DNA from: Candidatus Magasanikbacteria bacterium RIFOXYD1_FULL_40_23
GTDB taxonomy: Bacteria; Patescibacteriota; Patescibacteriia; Magasanikbacterales; GWA2-37-8
Length of the DNA stretch: 59,182 nucleotides
Assembly (NCBI GenBank): GCA_001783215.1
Contig: MFRA01000002.1
Coordinates: 1 to 59,182 of the forward strand
Direction: 5' to 3'
The notes under the pieces were generated by a model that did not search any database, had not been told where the DNA came from, and saw only the letters and a program-made list of their open reading frames with translations. The position numbers and the translations under genes are program-made. Of the stretch, positions 36,798 through 45,835 are shown in pieces. Position 1 is the first letter of the stretch. The number at the start of each line of letters is the position of its first letter.

Positions 36798-37646
36798 TTG
36801 AAAGAGAAAACAGGAAAGATCACCAGCTATCAGGACTTGATTTTTGGATACAGACATACAGACCATCGCCTTCATACTTATGGCAAAGTAAAAGAAGACG
36901 ATAAAAAATATACCCTTTACAAAATCATAGCCAATGCACGCTACAAAAAAACCTTGCTTATCACTACCGGTTTCCATGGCGAAGAATTCAATGCACCGAT
37001 CGCGCTTTTACATACTTTTGACAAAATAGTTACCTACGCCAAAAAAAGGCGCGTGCGACTAATTGTGTATCCATGTGTTAATCCTTCCGGGTTTGATTTG
37101 CGCCAGCGCTACAATGCCAGCGACGAACAACCCAACAATGACTTCATGCGCTATGTAATGGAAAATGGAGAAGAGCTAGGTGTTCTAGAAAAAGACGAAC
37201 ATTTTGTTCACTATAATATCGTAGATTCTCCAGCTAAAGAAGTTAAGCTACTCAAAAAAGATATTTTGAAATATCTACTTATTCCCCCTGACGGAATGAT
37301 AGATCTTCATCAACAAGAGGGATCGCTGGAAAACGGCGAAATTTATGCGTACGTTTTTGATCGCACACCACTTTACCGACGCATTATGAGAAAACTAGGA
37401 AAAATTGCTCCCATAGCTAAGAATGACTTATGTACAAGCAACGAAGATAGACGAGAAGTGTTTTATCGGATAAATGAAGATGGTTTGATTGTTTTGCATG
37501 ATGGAACTATTACCGACTTGTTCTACCAGAAAGGTTCCAAGTTTGTAGTAACCTCCGAAACTAAAACAACTATGCCCTTAGAAAAAGTTGCTGCCATCAA
37601 CTTAATTTGGATAAAAGAGCTAATCAACCTCATAGCCAGCAAATAA
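36798..37646 (+). CDS. M14/AstE-like zinc carboxypeptidase or deacylase
   Basis: TTG start after GGGGAGGT SD; GFHGEEFNAP, NPSGFDLRQRYN, DLHQQ. Confidence 0.7.
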   Translation: MKEKTGKITSYQDLIFGYRHTDHRLHTYGKVKEDDKKYTLYKIIANARYKKTLLITTGFHGEEFNAPIALLHTFDKIVTYAKKRRVRLIVYPCVNPSGFDLRQRYNASDEQPNNDFMRYVMENGEELGVLEKDEHFVHYNIVDSPAKEVKLLKKDILKYLLIPPDGMIDLHQQEGSLENGEIYAYVFDRTPLYRRIMRKLGKIAPIAKNDLCTSNEDRREVFYRINEDGLIVLHDGTITDLFYQKGSKFVVTSETKTTMPLEKVAAINLIWIKELINLIASK

Positions 37647-37647
37647 T

Positions 37648-37678
37648 GCCCCACTTTCACAAAAGGTGGGGTTCGTTA
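37648..37678 (+). terminator. Terminator of the 36798 gene
   Basis: CCCCACtttcacaaaagGTGGGG. Confidence 0.5.
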
Positions 37679-37725
37679 ATTTTATTGAAATTTCTATAAA
37701 GTGAATAACTCATTTTTAAAAACAA

Positions 37726-37754
37726 TTGACAGTCAACGAAGATAGGAATAAAAT
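37726..37754 (+). promoter_or_regulatory. Promoter
   Basis: TTGACA-17-TAAAAT. Confidence 0.7.
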
Positions 37755-37785
37755 CTTATTTAGTCTGTAACAAGGGGGCTCTGCA

Positions 37786-37881
37786 ATGCACCGAGGGAAG
37801 CTGGCACCAAAACTTGAATTCTACTGCTATGGTACCATCGCTTATTTCGCCTACAGATTTTTTCAAGGCTTGGGGCTATAG
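37786..37881 (+). CDS. Candidate 31-aa microprotein MHRGKLAPKLEFYCYGTIAYFAYRFFQGLGL
   Basis: AAGGGGG SD 8-14 nt upstream, consensus promoter, stop TAG; not in supplied ORF list because short. Confidence 0.45.
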   Translation: MHRGKLAPKLEFYCYGTIAYFAYRFFQGLGL

Positions 37882-37965
37882 GCAAGGCACTAGCCATACC
37901 CGTCACACAACGGACACGGCATCTTGCTGAAACCATTTCTTAACTAGGCCCACCAAGGGCGCCAA

Positions 37966-38002
37966 ACACGATGACAGGGTTGCTCGGCCTGTCGTGTTTC
38001 TC
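37966..38002 (+). terminator. Hairpin downstream of the 37786 ORF
   Basis: AACACGATGACAGG...CCTGTCGTGTTT. Confidence 0.5.
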
Positions 38003-38025
38003 TACTATATTTACCGAGCAACATA

Positions 38026-38061
38026 AAAATACCCAGATTAATTTCGGGGTATTTTTATTTT
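38026..38061. terminator. Intrinsic terminator
   Basis: AAAAATACCC...GGGTATTTTTATTTT. Confidence 0.65.
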
Positions 38062-38074
38062 AGAGTTAAATTGA

Positions 38075-38123
38075 CCATGTTAAATACGGCAAAGCCGTCT
38101 GCCTTTGGCAGAATTTAACATGG
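38075..38123 (+). repeat. Copy A of three-way-junction palindrome
   Basis: CCATGTTAAAT-ACGGCAAAGCCGT-CTGCCTTTGGCAG-AATTTAACATGG. Confidence 0.75.
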
Positions 38124-38152
38124 TTGACAAAATGCCAAAATAGGAGTAAAAT
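38124..38152 (+). promoter_or_regulatory. Promoter abutting palindrome copy A
   Basis: TTGACA-17-TAAAAT. Confidence 0.7.
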
Positions 38153-38229
38153 TGGCCTTGTCAGGCTTGAAATATGCCTCTTTCCCCTCATTACTTAGCC
38201 AAAATGAGTCATGGGGGGAGGGAAACTAT

Positions 38230-38349
38230 ATGAAGACCATTCTCCGGGTTCTGCTGGCCGCCCTGGCCATCTGGATGATCATCGACAAGTTCGGCCTGTA
38301 CGACTACAAGCCCATGCCGGCTGCCGGCGCCGACGTGATGCCATATTAG
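38230..38349 (+). CDS. Candidate 39-aa single-TM microprotein, GC-rich
   Basis: GGGGGGAGGG SD; MKTILRVLLAALAIWMIIDKFGLYDYKPMPAAGADVMPY; GC-rich against AT-rich surroundings. Confidence 0.6.
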   Translation: MKTILRVLLAALAIWMIIDKFGLYDYKPMPAAGADVMPY

Positions 38350-38423
38350 GCATCTACCCCAACGATGTGACCGCTCGACACATCATTGGGCAACAACCCA
38401 CCCCCACCCATCGAGCCATACTA

Positions 38424-38458
38424 AAAAACCCCGACTTGATCGGAGTTTTTTTGTTTTT
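38424..38458 (+). terminator. Terminator of the 38230 gene
   Basis: CCCCGActtgaTCGGAGTTTTTTTG. Confidence 0.6.
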
Positions 38459-38521
38459 CTCTTTCGCAAGAGAAAAAGCATGTCTGAGTGAGCCGCAGCG
38501 AGCGAAGGCGATTCCTACCTA

Positions 38522-40090
38522 CTAAACATCATGACCAGAGTATGACAAATTAAAACTCTTGTTTATCAAAGGAAAATCTGGAACCACATTGCCTTTACCA
38601 GCATAACCTAATACAGCCCAATTGATAAATGATGGATCACGCACATCTACTCTGGTGATTTGCCCTTCATTATCGGTAACCACAAAATAAAAAACTTCAC
38701 CTCTCCAACCTTCGGCCGAACCTACACCATAAGAATTTTTTCTTAATTCTACTTTTCCTTCAAAAACTAATTTTCCACTTGTTGGCATGCTAGCTAAAGC
38801 CTGTTCAATAATACTAAAAGAAGCAAAAATTTCTTTAATGCGAACATACAGTCTAGATCGCACATCACCATTTTTCTCTAAAGCTATATTAAATTTAATT
38901 TTGTTATAAGCAGCATACGGATAATCAATTCTTGAATCACTAACTATTCCCAAAGCTCTGCCGGCCACACCCAACACCCCGTGATCTGTAGCTATTTGAT
39001 AATCAAGTTGACCAGTACCTTCCAAACGATTTAAAAGCGAAGCGCTATCTTCAGAAATATCTATAAACTCGCGGAAATCTTTTTGGATTTTTTGCAAATC
39101 TTGAAGAAGTGCTTTAGATGTATCTGCAGAAATATCTTTGGTCACTCCGCCAATAGTATTAACACCGCGCAAAAATCTGCTACCAGTTAGACGTTCGTGC
39201 CATTGCATAATCTGCTCACGAAGACGAGTACCGTTGGCACCACCAAAACTAAAACCAGTATCTAACATTACAAAACCAACATCATTAAAATGATTGGCCA
39301 ATCTTTCTAGTTCGGAAAATATAACTCTAAGATACTTGGCTCTTTCCGGCACTTCGAAACTAGACAAACTTTCTATAGCCTGGCAAAAAGCCAGTGAGTG
39401 AGTAAAAGAAGTATCACCGGAAACTCTTTCTGATAATTTTACTTTATCTTGTAGTGGCAGAATTTCGAATAGTTTTTCTGTACCTTTGTGAACATAGCCC
39501 AATTTTGGCTCCAACAAAACTATCTCTTCGCCTGCAACACTGAACCTGAAATGTCCTGGCTCAATAATACCAGCATGCACTGGACCTACAGGGATTTCAT
39601 AAATACCCTCCCCTTCCACTGTTTGGAATTGGTAGGTATTGTGCGCCTCTTCTGGTCTTTGTTGCCAATTAAAATCTTTGCGTAAAGGAAATAAATTTTC
39701 TGGCCAATTTTCGTGGAGTATTAACGGTTTATGATCTGGGTGACCAACTGGTTCCAAACCAAAAAAGGTTTTAATTTTTCTTTCGTGCCAAGCTGCCTGC
39801 TGAATTTGTTTGGTAATAGAAGGAAACTCTTCTGTGCCAGACAAAGTTATGTACGGCACCAAAAAAACACTACTCCCCGGAACTCCAAATACATATAGTA
39901 TTCTAAATCTGCCGTGTTCTTTTCTTTCGTCAACGGCCGTAATGGTTTTGAGTGGTAATTTTTGTTCAAAATACAAAGTAGTAGCTACTTTTAAAATATC
40001 ACTAGATGGCACTTCATATATCAAAACATTACCGTCAGTTTTAACTTGATAGTTTTTGGAGATATATTTTTCTACTATTTCTTGATACAT
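38522..40090 (-). CDS. Hydrogenase-4 component G / NuoCD-like large subunit lacking NiFe cysteines
   Basis: EPGHFRFSVAGEEI, LGYVHKGTEKL, ERVSGDTSFTHS in place of RxCGxC, SFNLSYSGHDV in place of DPCxxCxxH. Confidence 0.88.
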   Translation of the reverse strand: MYQEIVEKYISKNYQVKTDGNVLIYEVPSSDILKVATTLYFEQKLPLKTITAVDERKEHGRFRILYVFGVPGSSVFLVPYITLSGTEEFPSITKQIQQAAWHERKIKTFFGLEPVGHPDHKPLILHENWPENLFPLRKDFNWQQRPEEAHNTYQFQTVEGEGIYEIPVGPVHAGIIEPGHFRFSVAGEEIVLLEPKLGYVHKGTEKLFEILPLQDKVKLSERVSGDTSFTHSLAFCQAIESLSSFEVPERAKYLRVIFSELERLANHFNDVGFVMLDTGFSFGGANGTRLREQIMQWHERLTGSRFLRGVNTIGGVTKDISADTSKALLQDLQKIQKDFREFIDISEDSASLLNRLEGTGQLDYQIATDHGVLGVAGRALGIVSDSRIDYPYAAYNKIKFNIALEKNGDVRSRLYVRIKEIFASFSIIEQALASMPTSGKLVFEGKVELRKNSYGVGSAEGWRGEVFYFVVTDNEGQITRVDVRDPSFINWAVLGYAGKGNVVPDFPLINKSFNLSYSGHDV

Positions 40091-40091
40091 A

Positions 40092-41537
40092 CTAATAAAC
40101 TAAAGTTGCAGATGATATTAAAAATTTAATGGCGCCAGGAAATACAAAACCGGAAATCAGTAAAGCTACTGCCAACAGCACGATGGGAGCAACTAACCAA
40201 ACACTACCTTCTCCAGCAGTAATTTCTGAATCAGCTTCTCCAAACATCATAGCAATTACATGTCGAAGAAAACCAATAAACACTAGCCCAATACCTAATA
40301 ATGCAGCCATGGTTACTATTGGGTGGCTACCGATACCGGCAGATAAAATAGAAAGTTCGGTGACAAAAATACCAAACGGTGGCACACCAGTTACAGCCAA
40401 AAATCCAAGGATAAAAATTGCACCAGTTACTGGCAAAGTAGACATTACACCTCTTACATTTTTCATTTTTGTTGAGCTGTACTTTAAGAATATATTACCG
40501 GCTGCCAAAAACAACATTGATTTGGCTAGAGCGTGATAAACCATATGAAGCAGAGCTGCAAAGGCGCCCACTCCCCCAAAACCAAAACCTAAAGCCATTA
40601 TGCCTGCATGCTCAATACTAGAGTAAGCCAATAAACGCTTATAGTTTTTCTGCGCAAAAATGCTAAAGGCCGCCACAACTATAGATATTAAACCGAAAAA
40701 TACAAGCAAATCTTGAGAAAAATCTTTACCTACAGCAGAGTCAATAACTAATTTGAATCTTAAAATCGCCAAAAAAGCTACGTTTAGAAGGGATCCAGAA
40801 AATAATGCAACTACAGGCACCGGTGTTTTGCTGTAAGCGTCTGGGCGCCAGGTGTGCATAGGCACAAAACCAACTTTCGTACCGTAACCAATTAAAACAA
40901 AAATAAATGCCATCTTGGCTATAAACGGATCTAAGTTTGGACCACTTGCAAGCAAGTTACTCCATGTTATAAGTTCAGTATGACCGCCGTTTAAAGCTGG
41001 ATACAAGAAAAGCAATGTACCAAAAAATGCGAATAATAAACCTAGGGAGTTTATAATAAGATATTTCCAAGCGGCTTCCATGGCTGATGGTTTATTGTAA
41101 AAACCGATCAAAAAAGCAGTAGAAAGAGTGGTAGCTTCAATACCAATCCACATCAAAATAGAACTGGTAGTGGTAATGGCAAAAAACATTGCCAAAATAA
41201 ATAAATGAAAAAGAATAAAGTATTGTTTTATTTTTTTAAAATCTATAATCCCTTTGGCCATTTCTGCCTTAAGGTAACCAACAGAATACAAAGCAATTGG
41301 AAAACCAGTGGCAGCCAAAGTAAGCAAGACAATTGATCCCAAATAATCAACGGAGAAATCATGACCCCAAGAATATGATCCACTTTTTAAAACAGCCAAA
41401 ACTATCAAAATGGCAAAAATTAATTCTAAAGCCGAAGCAATGATTGCAATAAAATTTAACAAGCTTGTTTTCTTTCTGATTAACAGCGACAAGCCTGATG
41501 CGACAAATGGTATTGCTAAAATTAAAAATATATACAT
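40092..41537 (-). CDS. HyfF/NuoN-like proton-antiporter subunit
   Basis: WIGIEATTLSTAFLIG, GYGTKVGFVPMHTWRPDAYSKTPVPV, SSIEHAGI. Confidence 0.9.
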   Translation of the reverse strand: MYIFLILAIPFVASGLSLLIRKKTSLLNFIAIIASALELIFAILIVLAVLKSGSYSWGHDFSVDYLGSIVLLTLAATGFPIALYSVGYLKAEMAKGIIDFKKIKQYFILFHLFILAMFFAITTTSSILMWIGIEATTLSTAFLIGFYNKPSAMEAAWKYLIINSLGLLFAFFGTLLFLYPALNGGHTELITWSNLLASGPNLDPFIAKMAFIFVLIGYGTKVGFVPMHTWRPDAYSKTPVPVVALFSGSLLNVAFLAILRFKLVIDSAVGKDFSQDLLVFFGLISIVVAAFSIFAQKNYKRLLAYSSIEHAGIMALGFGFGGVGAFAALLHMVYHALAKSMLFLAAGNIFLKYSSTKMKNVRGVMSTLPVTGAIFILGFLAVTGVPPFGIFVTELSILSAGIGSHPIVTMAALLGIGLVFIGFLRHVIAMMFGEADSEITAGEGSVWLVAPIVLLAVALLISGFVFPGAIKFLISSATLVY

Positions 41538-41541
41538 ATAT

Positions 41542-42201
41542 TTACTCTTCTTTTAAGTTCTTCATCATACTCACATCGAGTGAGCCGAATTGTTTATAAA
41601 TCATAGATGCAAATACTGTTGCGATTATCACCCAAACCAAGATATCAAATACTATACCTAGTTGCGGACCGGCGTTCTGTTCTAATCCGGATAAGAAAGC
41701 AAAGGAAACAATTGCATTTTCCAAAGACAATATACCAATCATCTGAGACAAAGCACCTTTACGATTGATTATTACAAATACAGATATAAGCATGGTAGAG
41801 AGTGCCAAAAGCAGAGCGTTGAAATTTTCTTGAGAAAGAATAGATAGCGGTTGAAAAAAGCTAGAGAAGGTAAAAGCTGTCAACATAGCCAAAATTACCA
41901 AGGTCATTGGCCCGTTTAAATAGGTGCTTACGCTAAATTTTAGTTGGTGCTTGTTTATAAGATTGCGGAAGAAATAAGGCGCAACTATAACTTTAACTGC
42001 AAAAACTGAAAGCGCTACCAACATTAAAGTAAAAGATGATTCTTTTAGAGAAGAGTTGAACAACAAAAATGCCACGACAAAAGACTGGGCCATGTAAAGA
42101 AAAACTGCAAAAGAATTTTTCTTGGCAATGTTAATAAAAATAACGGAAGCAAAAATTAAAGCTTCTAAAAAAAATAAGGTTTGTGGGCTCTCAATAAACA
42201 T
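41542..42201 (-). CDS. HyfE-like (NuoK-type) membrane subunit
   Basis: 219-aa polytopic protein; IGILSLENAIVSFAFLSG typical of HyfE. Confidence 0.8.
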   Translation of the reverse strand: MFIESPQTLFFLEALIFASVIFINIAKKNSFAVFLYMAQSFVVAFLLFNSSLKESSFTLMLVALSVFAVKVIVAPYFFRNLINKHQLKFSVSTYLNGPMTLVILAMLTAFTFSSFFQPLSILSQENFNALLLALSTMLISVFVIINRKGALSQMIGILSLENAIVSFAFLSGLEQNAGPQLGIVFDILVWVIIATVFASMIYKQFGSLDVSMMKNLKEE

Positions 42202-42203
42202 AG

Positions 42204-43139
42204 TTAAATAAAAATAATCAAACTAATAGCAATTACGCTCAAAATAAATGAGGTAAACAATAAATCCGGTAATCTAAAAAATCTAAACTTTGCGATACTA
42301 GATTCCAAAACCGCTATTAATAAACTTAACAATAAAACCTTGATAACAAACCATCCCAAAGCTGCCAAAATTGGCATTAACCCTACAGTAGTAGCAATTC
42401 CCCAAGGGAAGAATAGATTAGCGCCTAAAGCCAAAAATATTAACAATTTATTAGCCGCTGCCCATTCTACCAAGGCCAATCTTTTGCCTGAGTACTCCAG
42501 AATCATCGCTTCGTGAATCATGGTAAGCTCCAAGTGTGTGGCTGGATTATCAAAAGGAAAGCGAGCAGTTTCGGCCAACATCGCAATCAAAAACCCTGCA
42601 AAAGCTAACATTATAGGCATCATAGCCACAAGCGGAAAGGCAGATACAGCTTCTGATATTTTGAAAAGGTTGGCTGAATCAACTGCAAAAACTAAAGCCA
42701 ACATAGAAAATATCAAACCACCTTCTGTTAAAGAAGCCACTGTCATTTCTCGGCTTGAACCAAAACCACCAAAAGCACTACCTGTATCCATACCGGCCAA
42801 AGCCAAAAAGAAGGTGCTTAAAGCTAAAAGATAAACTATAACAAGTAAATCACTCAGGCTATTATTAGCAAACACTGTAGCAAAAAGCGGAATACTAGCT
42901 CCTACAATGACAGTAACTGCAAAGATAATGTATGGCGCAAATCTAAAAACCCAAGAGGCATCCTCGCTTATTACTTCATCTTTATGAAGCAATTTCCACA
43001 AATCGTTGTATGGCTGGAATATGCTAGCCCCTACTCTATTTTGAAACCTAGCCTTTATCTTGCGAATTACACCAACAAACAAAGGTGATAAGGCAGGTAC
43101 GAGTGCTAATTGAATTGTCCAAATAATTATTGAAGTCAT
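42204..43139 (-). CDS. HyfC/NuoH-like membrane subunit
   Basis: FQNRVGASIFQPYNDLWKLLHKDEV, AETARFPFDNPATHLELTMIHEAMILEYSG. Confidence 0.92.
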   Translation of the reverse strand: MTSIIIWTIQLALVPALSPLFVGVIRKIKARFQNRVGASIFQPYNDLWKLLHKDEVISEDASWVFRFAPYIIFAVTVIVGASIPLFATVFANNSLSDLLVIVYLLALSTFFLALAGMDTGSAFGGFGSSREMTVASLTEGGLIFSMLALVFAVDSANLFKISEAVSAFPLVAMMPIMLAFAGFLIAMLAETARFPFDNPATHLELTMIHEAMILEYSGKRLALVEWAAANKLLIFLALGANLFFPWGIATTVGLMPILAALGWFVIKVLLLSLLIAVLESSIAKFRFFRLPDLLFTSFILSVIAISLIIFI

Positions 43140-43147
43140 ATTAAGTT

Positions 43148-45193
43148 CTAAAAAGCCAAAAGTATCAATAAGGCAAATAAAGTTAAAAATATATACAAGA
43201 CATAAACATTCAAATTACCCAATTGAATTTTTCTAACATGCGCAGCCAAACGTGCTACTAAGGCCTGCAACGGTTTATACAGATTATTTAAATAAATATC
43301 TTCTATTCCCAAATGCACTGCACTGCTTTTGGCAAAGTAACGCATATCAGCATCGTGGTACTCCACGTCGGTTTGTTTGGTTGGTTTGAGCAAACCACGG
43401 AAAACAGTAATTATAGATCTAGAAAATCCAGTGGCAGTTATTTCCATTCTTCCATTTAAATTTGTACCACAATCCCAAGTGCGTTCAATCTTAATTTTTG
43501 CCTGTCTGTTTATAATTTTCAAAACAATCCATGCCAGCACAAGCGCAGCTACTATACTAAATAAAATAGTGGGCATAGACACTGTGGCAAACCCATCTTT
43601 TAAACTAAAGGCACCCGCAGCAGATGAAAACACAGGCTCGGCAAATCCCAAAGCTCTTACACTGCTGGCTACTGTTGCTAGTACAGAAGTAATATAACTA
43701 GCGAAGAACCCAATAACTAAAGTGAGTGCCGCTAAGATTGCCATAGCAATTCTAAGGGTGACGGCAGACTCTTTGGCATGCTTTGCCTCTTCACTTCTAG
43801 GTCTGGCCAAAAATATTGCGCCAAATGCTTTGACAAAACAAGCCGCTGCCAAACCACCTGTAAATGCCAACGAACCTGCACCTAACAAAAATACCCACTG
43901 TACGGAAACGCTTAAAGATTTGATACCATAAAAAAGAGATTGGAATGTTGCCCATTCACTAAAAAATCCATTAAAAGGCGGAAGAGCCGAAATCGCCATC
44001 GCGCCAACCAAAAAGAAGAAGGCGGTTTGTGGCATATGTTTTATTAAACCACCATATTCTTCCATATTTCTGGTATGAGTCTGAGAAATTACTGAACCAG
44101 CACCCATAAACAATAGGGCTTTAAAGGTTGCGTGGTTTAAAGTATGGAAAAGCGAAGCTACTAGCCCTAACACAGCTAATGATTTCATATCTGATGCCCA
44201 GAATACAAGCGAACTTCCCAATCCTAATAAAATAATACCGATATTTTCTATACTGTGATAAGCCAAGAGTCTTTTGATATCGTGTTCAGTAAGAGCATAA
44301 AGCACACCCAACAAAGAAGAGACTGATCCTATAACTAGAACTACTACCCCCCACCAAACTGGGATACCAGTCATCATATCCATAAAAATTCTGATAAACA
44401 TGTAGATACCGGTCTTGATCATAACTCCAGACATTAGCGCAGAAACATGAGTTGGGGCAGCGCTGTGAGCGCGAGGCAACCAAATATGAACTGGAATAAT
44501 ACCGGCTTTGGTACCGAAACCAATAAGCGCCAAAACAAAAACAAGGTTTTTTACCAAAAGAGAAACCTCTCCCATACTGTTTTTAATCACAGTAAAATCA
44601 AAGGATCCTGTAGACCTATATAGAAGCAAAAAGGCCATGATAATAAAAGCAGTACCTATATGAGTCATGATAAAATATAAGTAACCGGCTCGTAGATTAC
44701 TCTTTTCTTTGTTTTCAAATATAACCAAAAAGAATGATGCCAAAGACATTGTTTCCCAAACTACCAGGAAGAAAATGGCGTTGTGCGCACTGACAACCAT
44801 TAGCATGCCGGCCAAAAAAAGATTGTAGAAAAATCCAAGCGCACCGATATTGTATTTGTTATAGAAGTGTTTTACATATCCCAGACTATATATAGATGCA
44901 ACTAGAGCAATGAGGGATATTACAAAAATAAAAAAAGCGGATAATCTATCCACCCTAAACGAAACTGACAAAAGCGGAGCAAGCAAATCGAAGTTAAAAG
45001 AAAATACAGAGTTCTTTATAAGTACGGATAAAGAAGATACTAGACCTGAGATCGAACCAGATACTGCAAAAACGCTTCCTGCAACATTGGCCCACTTGTC
45101 GCTTTTGGCTAAAACCAGAGATCCTACAGCCCCGATTCCAAATAGCAATAAAGATATAAAAAATATAGTTGATGAAGAGATGGTAGTAAGCAT
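43148..45193 (-). CDS. HyfB/NuoL-like antiporter subunit
   Basis: VWETMSLASFFLV, GFGTKAGIIPVHIWLPRAHSAAPTHVSALMSGVMIKTGIY. Confidence 0.92.
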   Translation of the reverse strand: MLTTISSSTIFFISLLLFGIGAVGSLVLAKSDKWANVAGSVFAVSGSISGLVSSLSVLIKNSVFSFNFDLLAPLLSVSFRVDRLSAFFIFVISLIALVASIYSLGYVKHFYNKYNIGALGFFYNLFLAGMLMVVSAHNAIFFLVVWETMSLASFFLVIFENKEKSNLRAGYLYFIMTHIGTAFIIMAFLLLYRSTGSFDFTVIKNSMGEVSLLVKNLVFVLALIGFGTKAGIIPVHIWLPRAHSAAPTHVSALMSGVMIKTGIYMFIRIFMDMMTGIPVWWGVVVLVIGSVSSLLGVLYALTEHDIKRLLAYHSIENIGIILLGLGSSLVFWASDMKSLAVLGLVASLFHTLNHATFKALLFMGAGSVISQTHTRNMEEYGGLIKHMPQTAFFFLVGAMAISALPPFNGFFSEWATFQSLFYGIKSLSVSVQWVFLLGAGSLAFTGGLAAACFVKAFGAIFLARPRSEEAKHAKESAVTLRIAMAILAALTLVIGFFASYITSVLATVASSVRALGFAEPVFSSAAGAFSLKDGFATVSMPTILFSIVAALVLAWIVLKIINRQAKIKIERTWDCGTNLNGRMEITATGFSRSIITVFRGLLKPTKQTDVEYHDADMRYFAKSSAVHLGIEDIYLNNLYKPLQALVARLAAHVRKIQLGNLNVYVLYIFLTLFALLILLAF

Positions 45194-45197
45194 ATGA

Positions 45198-45764
45198 TTA
45201 GCGGTTTGTTTTATTGCTAGACTCTACTCCTTCCAAAATTTTAAGCAAGTTACAAAGAATAGTTTTGGGTGATGGCGGATCGCCAGGAATTTGGAAATCA
45301 ACTGGAATTACTTTGTCTACTCCATCTAAAACCGCATAAGATCCTTTAAATATTCCACCACTGATTGCATCGTCTCCTACGGCCACTACAATTTTTGGAT
45401 CAGGAGTGGCTTTGTAAGTACGAATAAGAGCCTCTTTCATGTTTCTAGACACTGGTCCGGTTACCATTAGCATGTCGGCATGACGAGGAGAAGCTACAAA
45501 ATGAATACCGAATCGCTCTACATCATAGTAGGCATTGGTGAGAGCGGTAAGCTCTTGTTCACATGCATTGGTAGAGCCGGCATCTACTTCTCTGATGGCT
45601 AGGGATCCATTAAATAATTTTTTAATTTTTGTTTCTAGCTGTTTTCCTATTACTTCAACACTCTCGTAGCCTAGAAGGTTCGTATCAATAACTGTTTTAG
45701 GGGTACAAAAAATTTTTTTATAAAACTTAAACATATTTTGAAATTTGAACAGATAAGGAACCAT
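45198..45764 (-). CDS. HyfI/NuoB-like small subunit with degraded Fe-S ligand set
   Basis: REVDAGSTNACEQEL, SPRHADMLMVTGPVSRNM, AVGDDAISGG, IPGDPPSP; probable start at internal Met (MFKFYKK). Confidence 0.85.
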   Translation of the reverse strand: MVPYLFKFQNMFKFYKKIFCTPKTVIDTNLLGYESVEVIGKQLETKIKKLFNGSLAIREVDAGSTNACEQELTALTNAYYDVERFGIHFVASPRHADMLMVTGPVSRNMKEALIRTYKATPDPKIVVAVGDDAISGGIFKGSYAVLDGVDKVIPVDFQIPGDPPSPKTILCNLLKILEGVESSNKTNR

Positions 45765-45835
45765 AGTACCTCGAACACCTATCTAAGGTGTGCGAGGCGC
45801 TATGGCAAGTAAAGAACTAATATGGTGCAGTCTAA

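Noticed and set aside
38522-40090. Call as active [NiFe] hydrogenase
   Set aside because: Both metal-binding Cys pairs are absent
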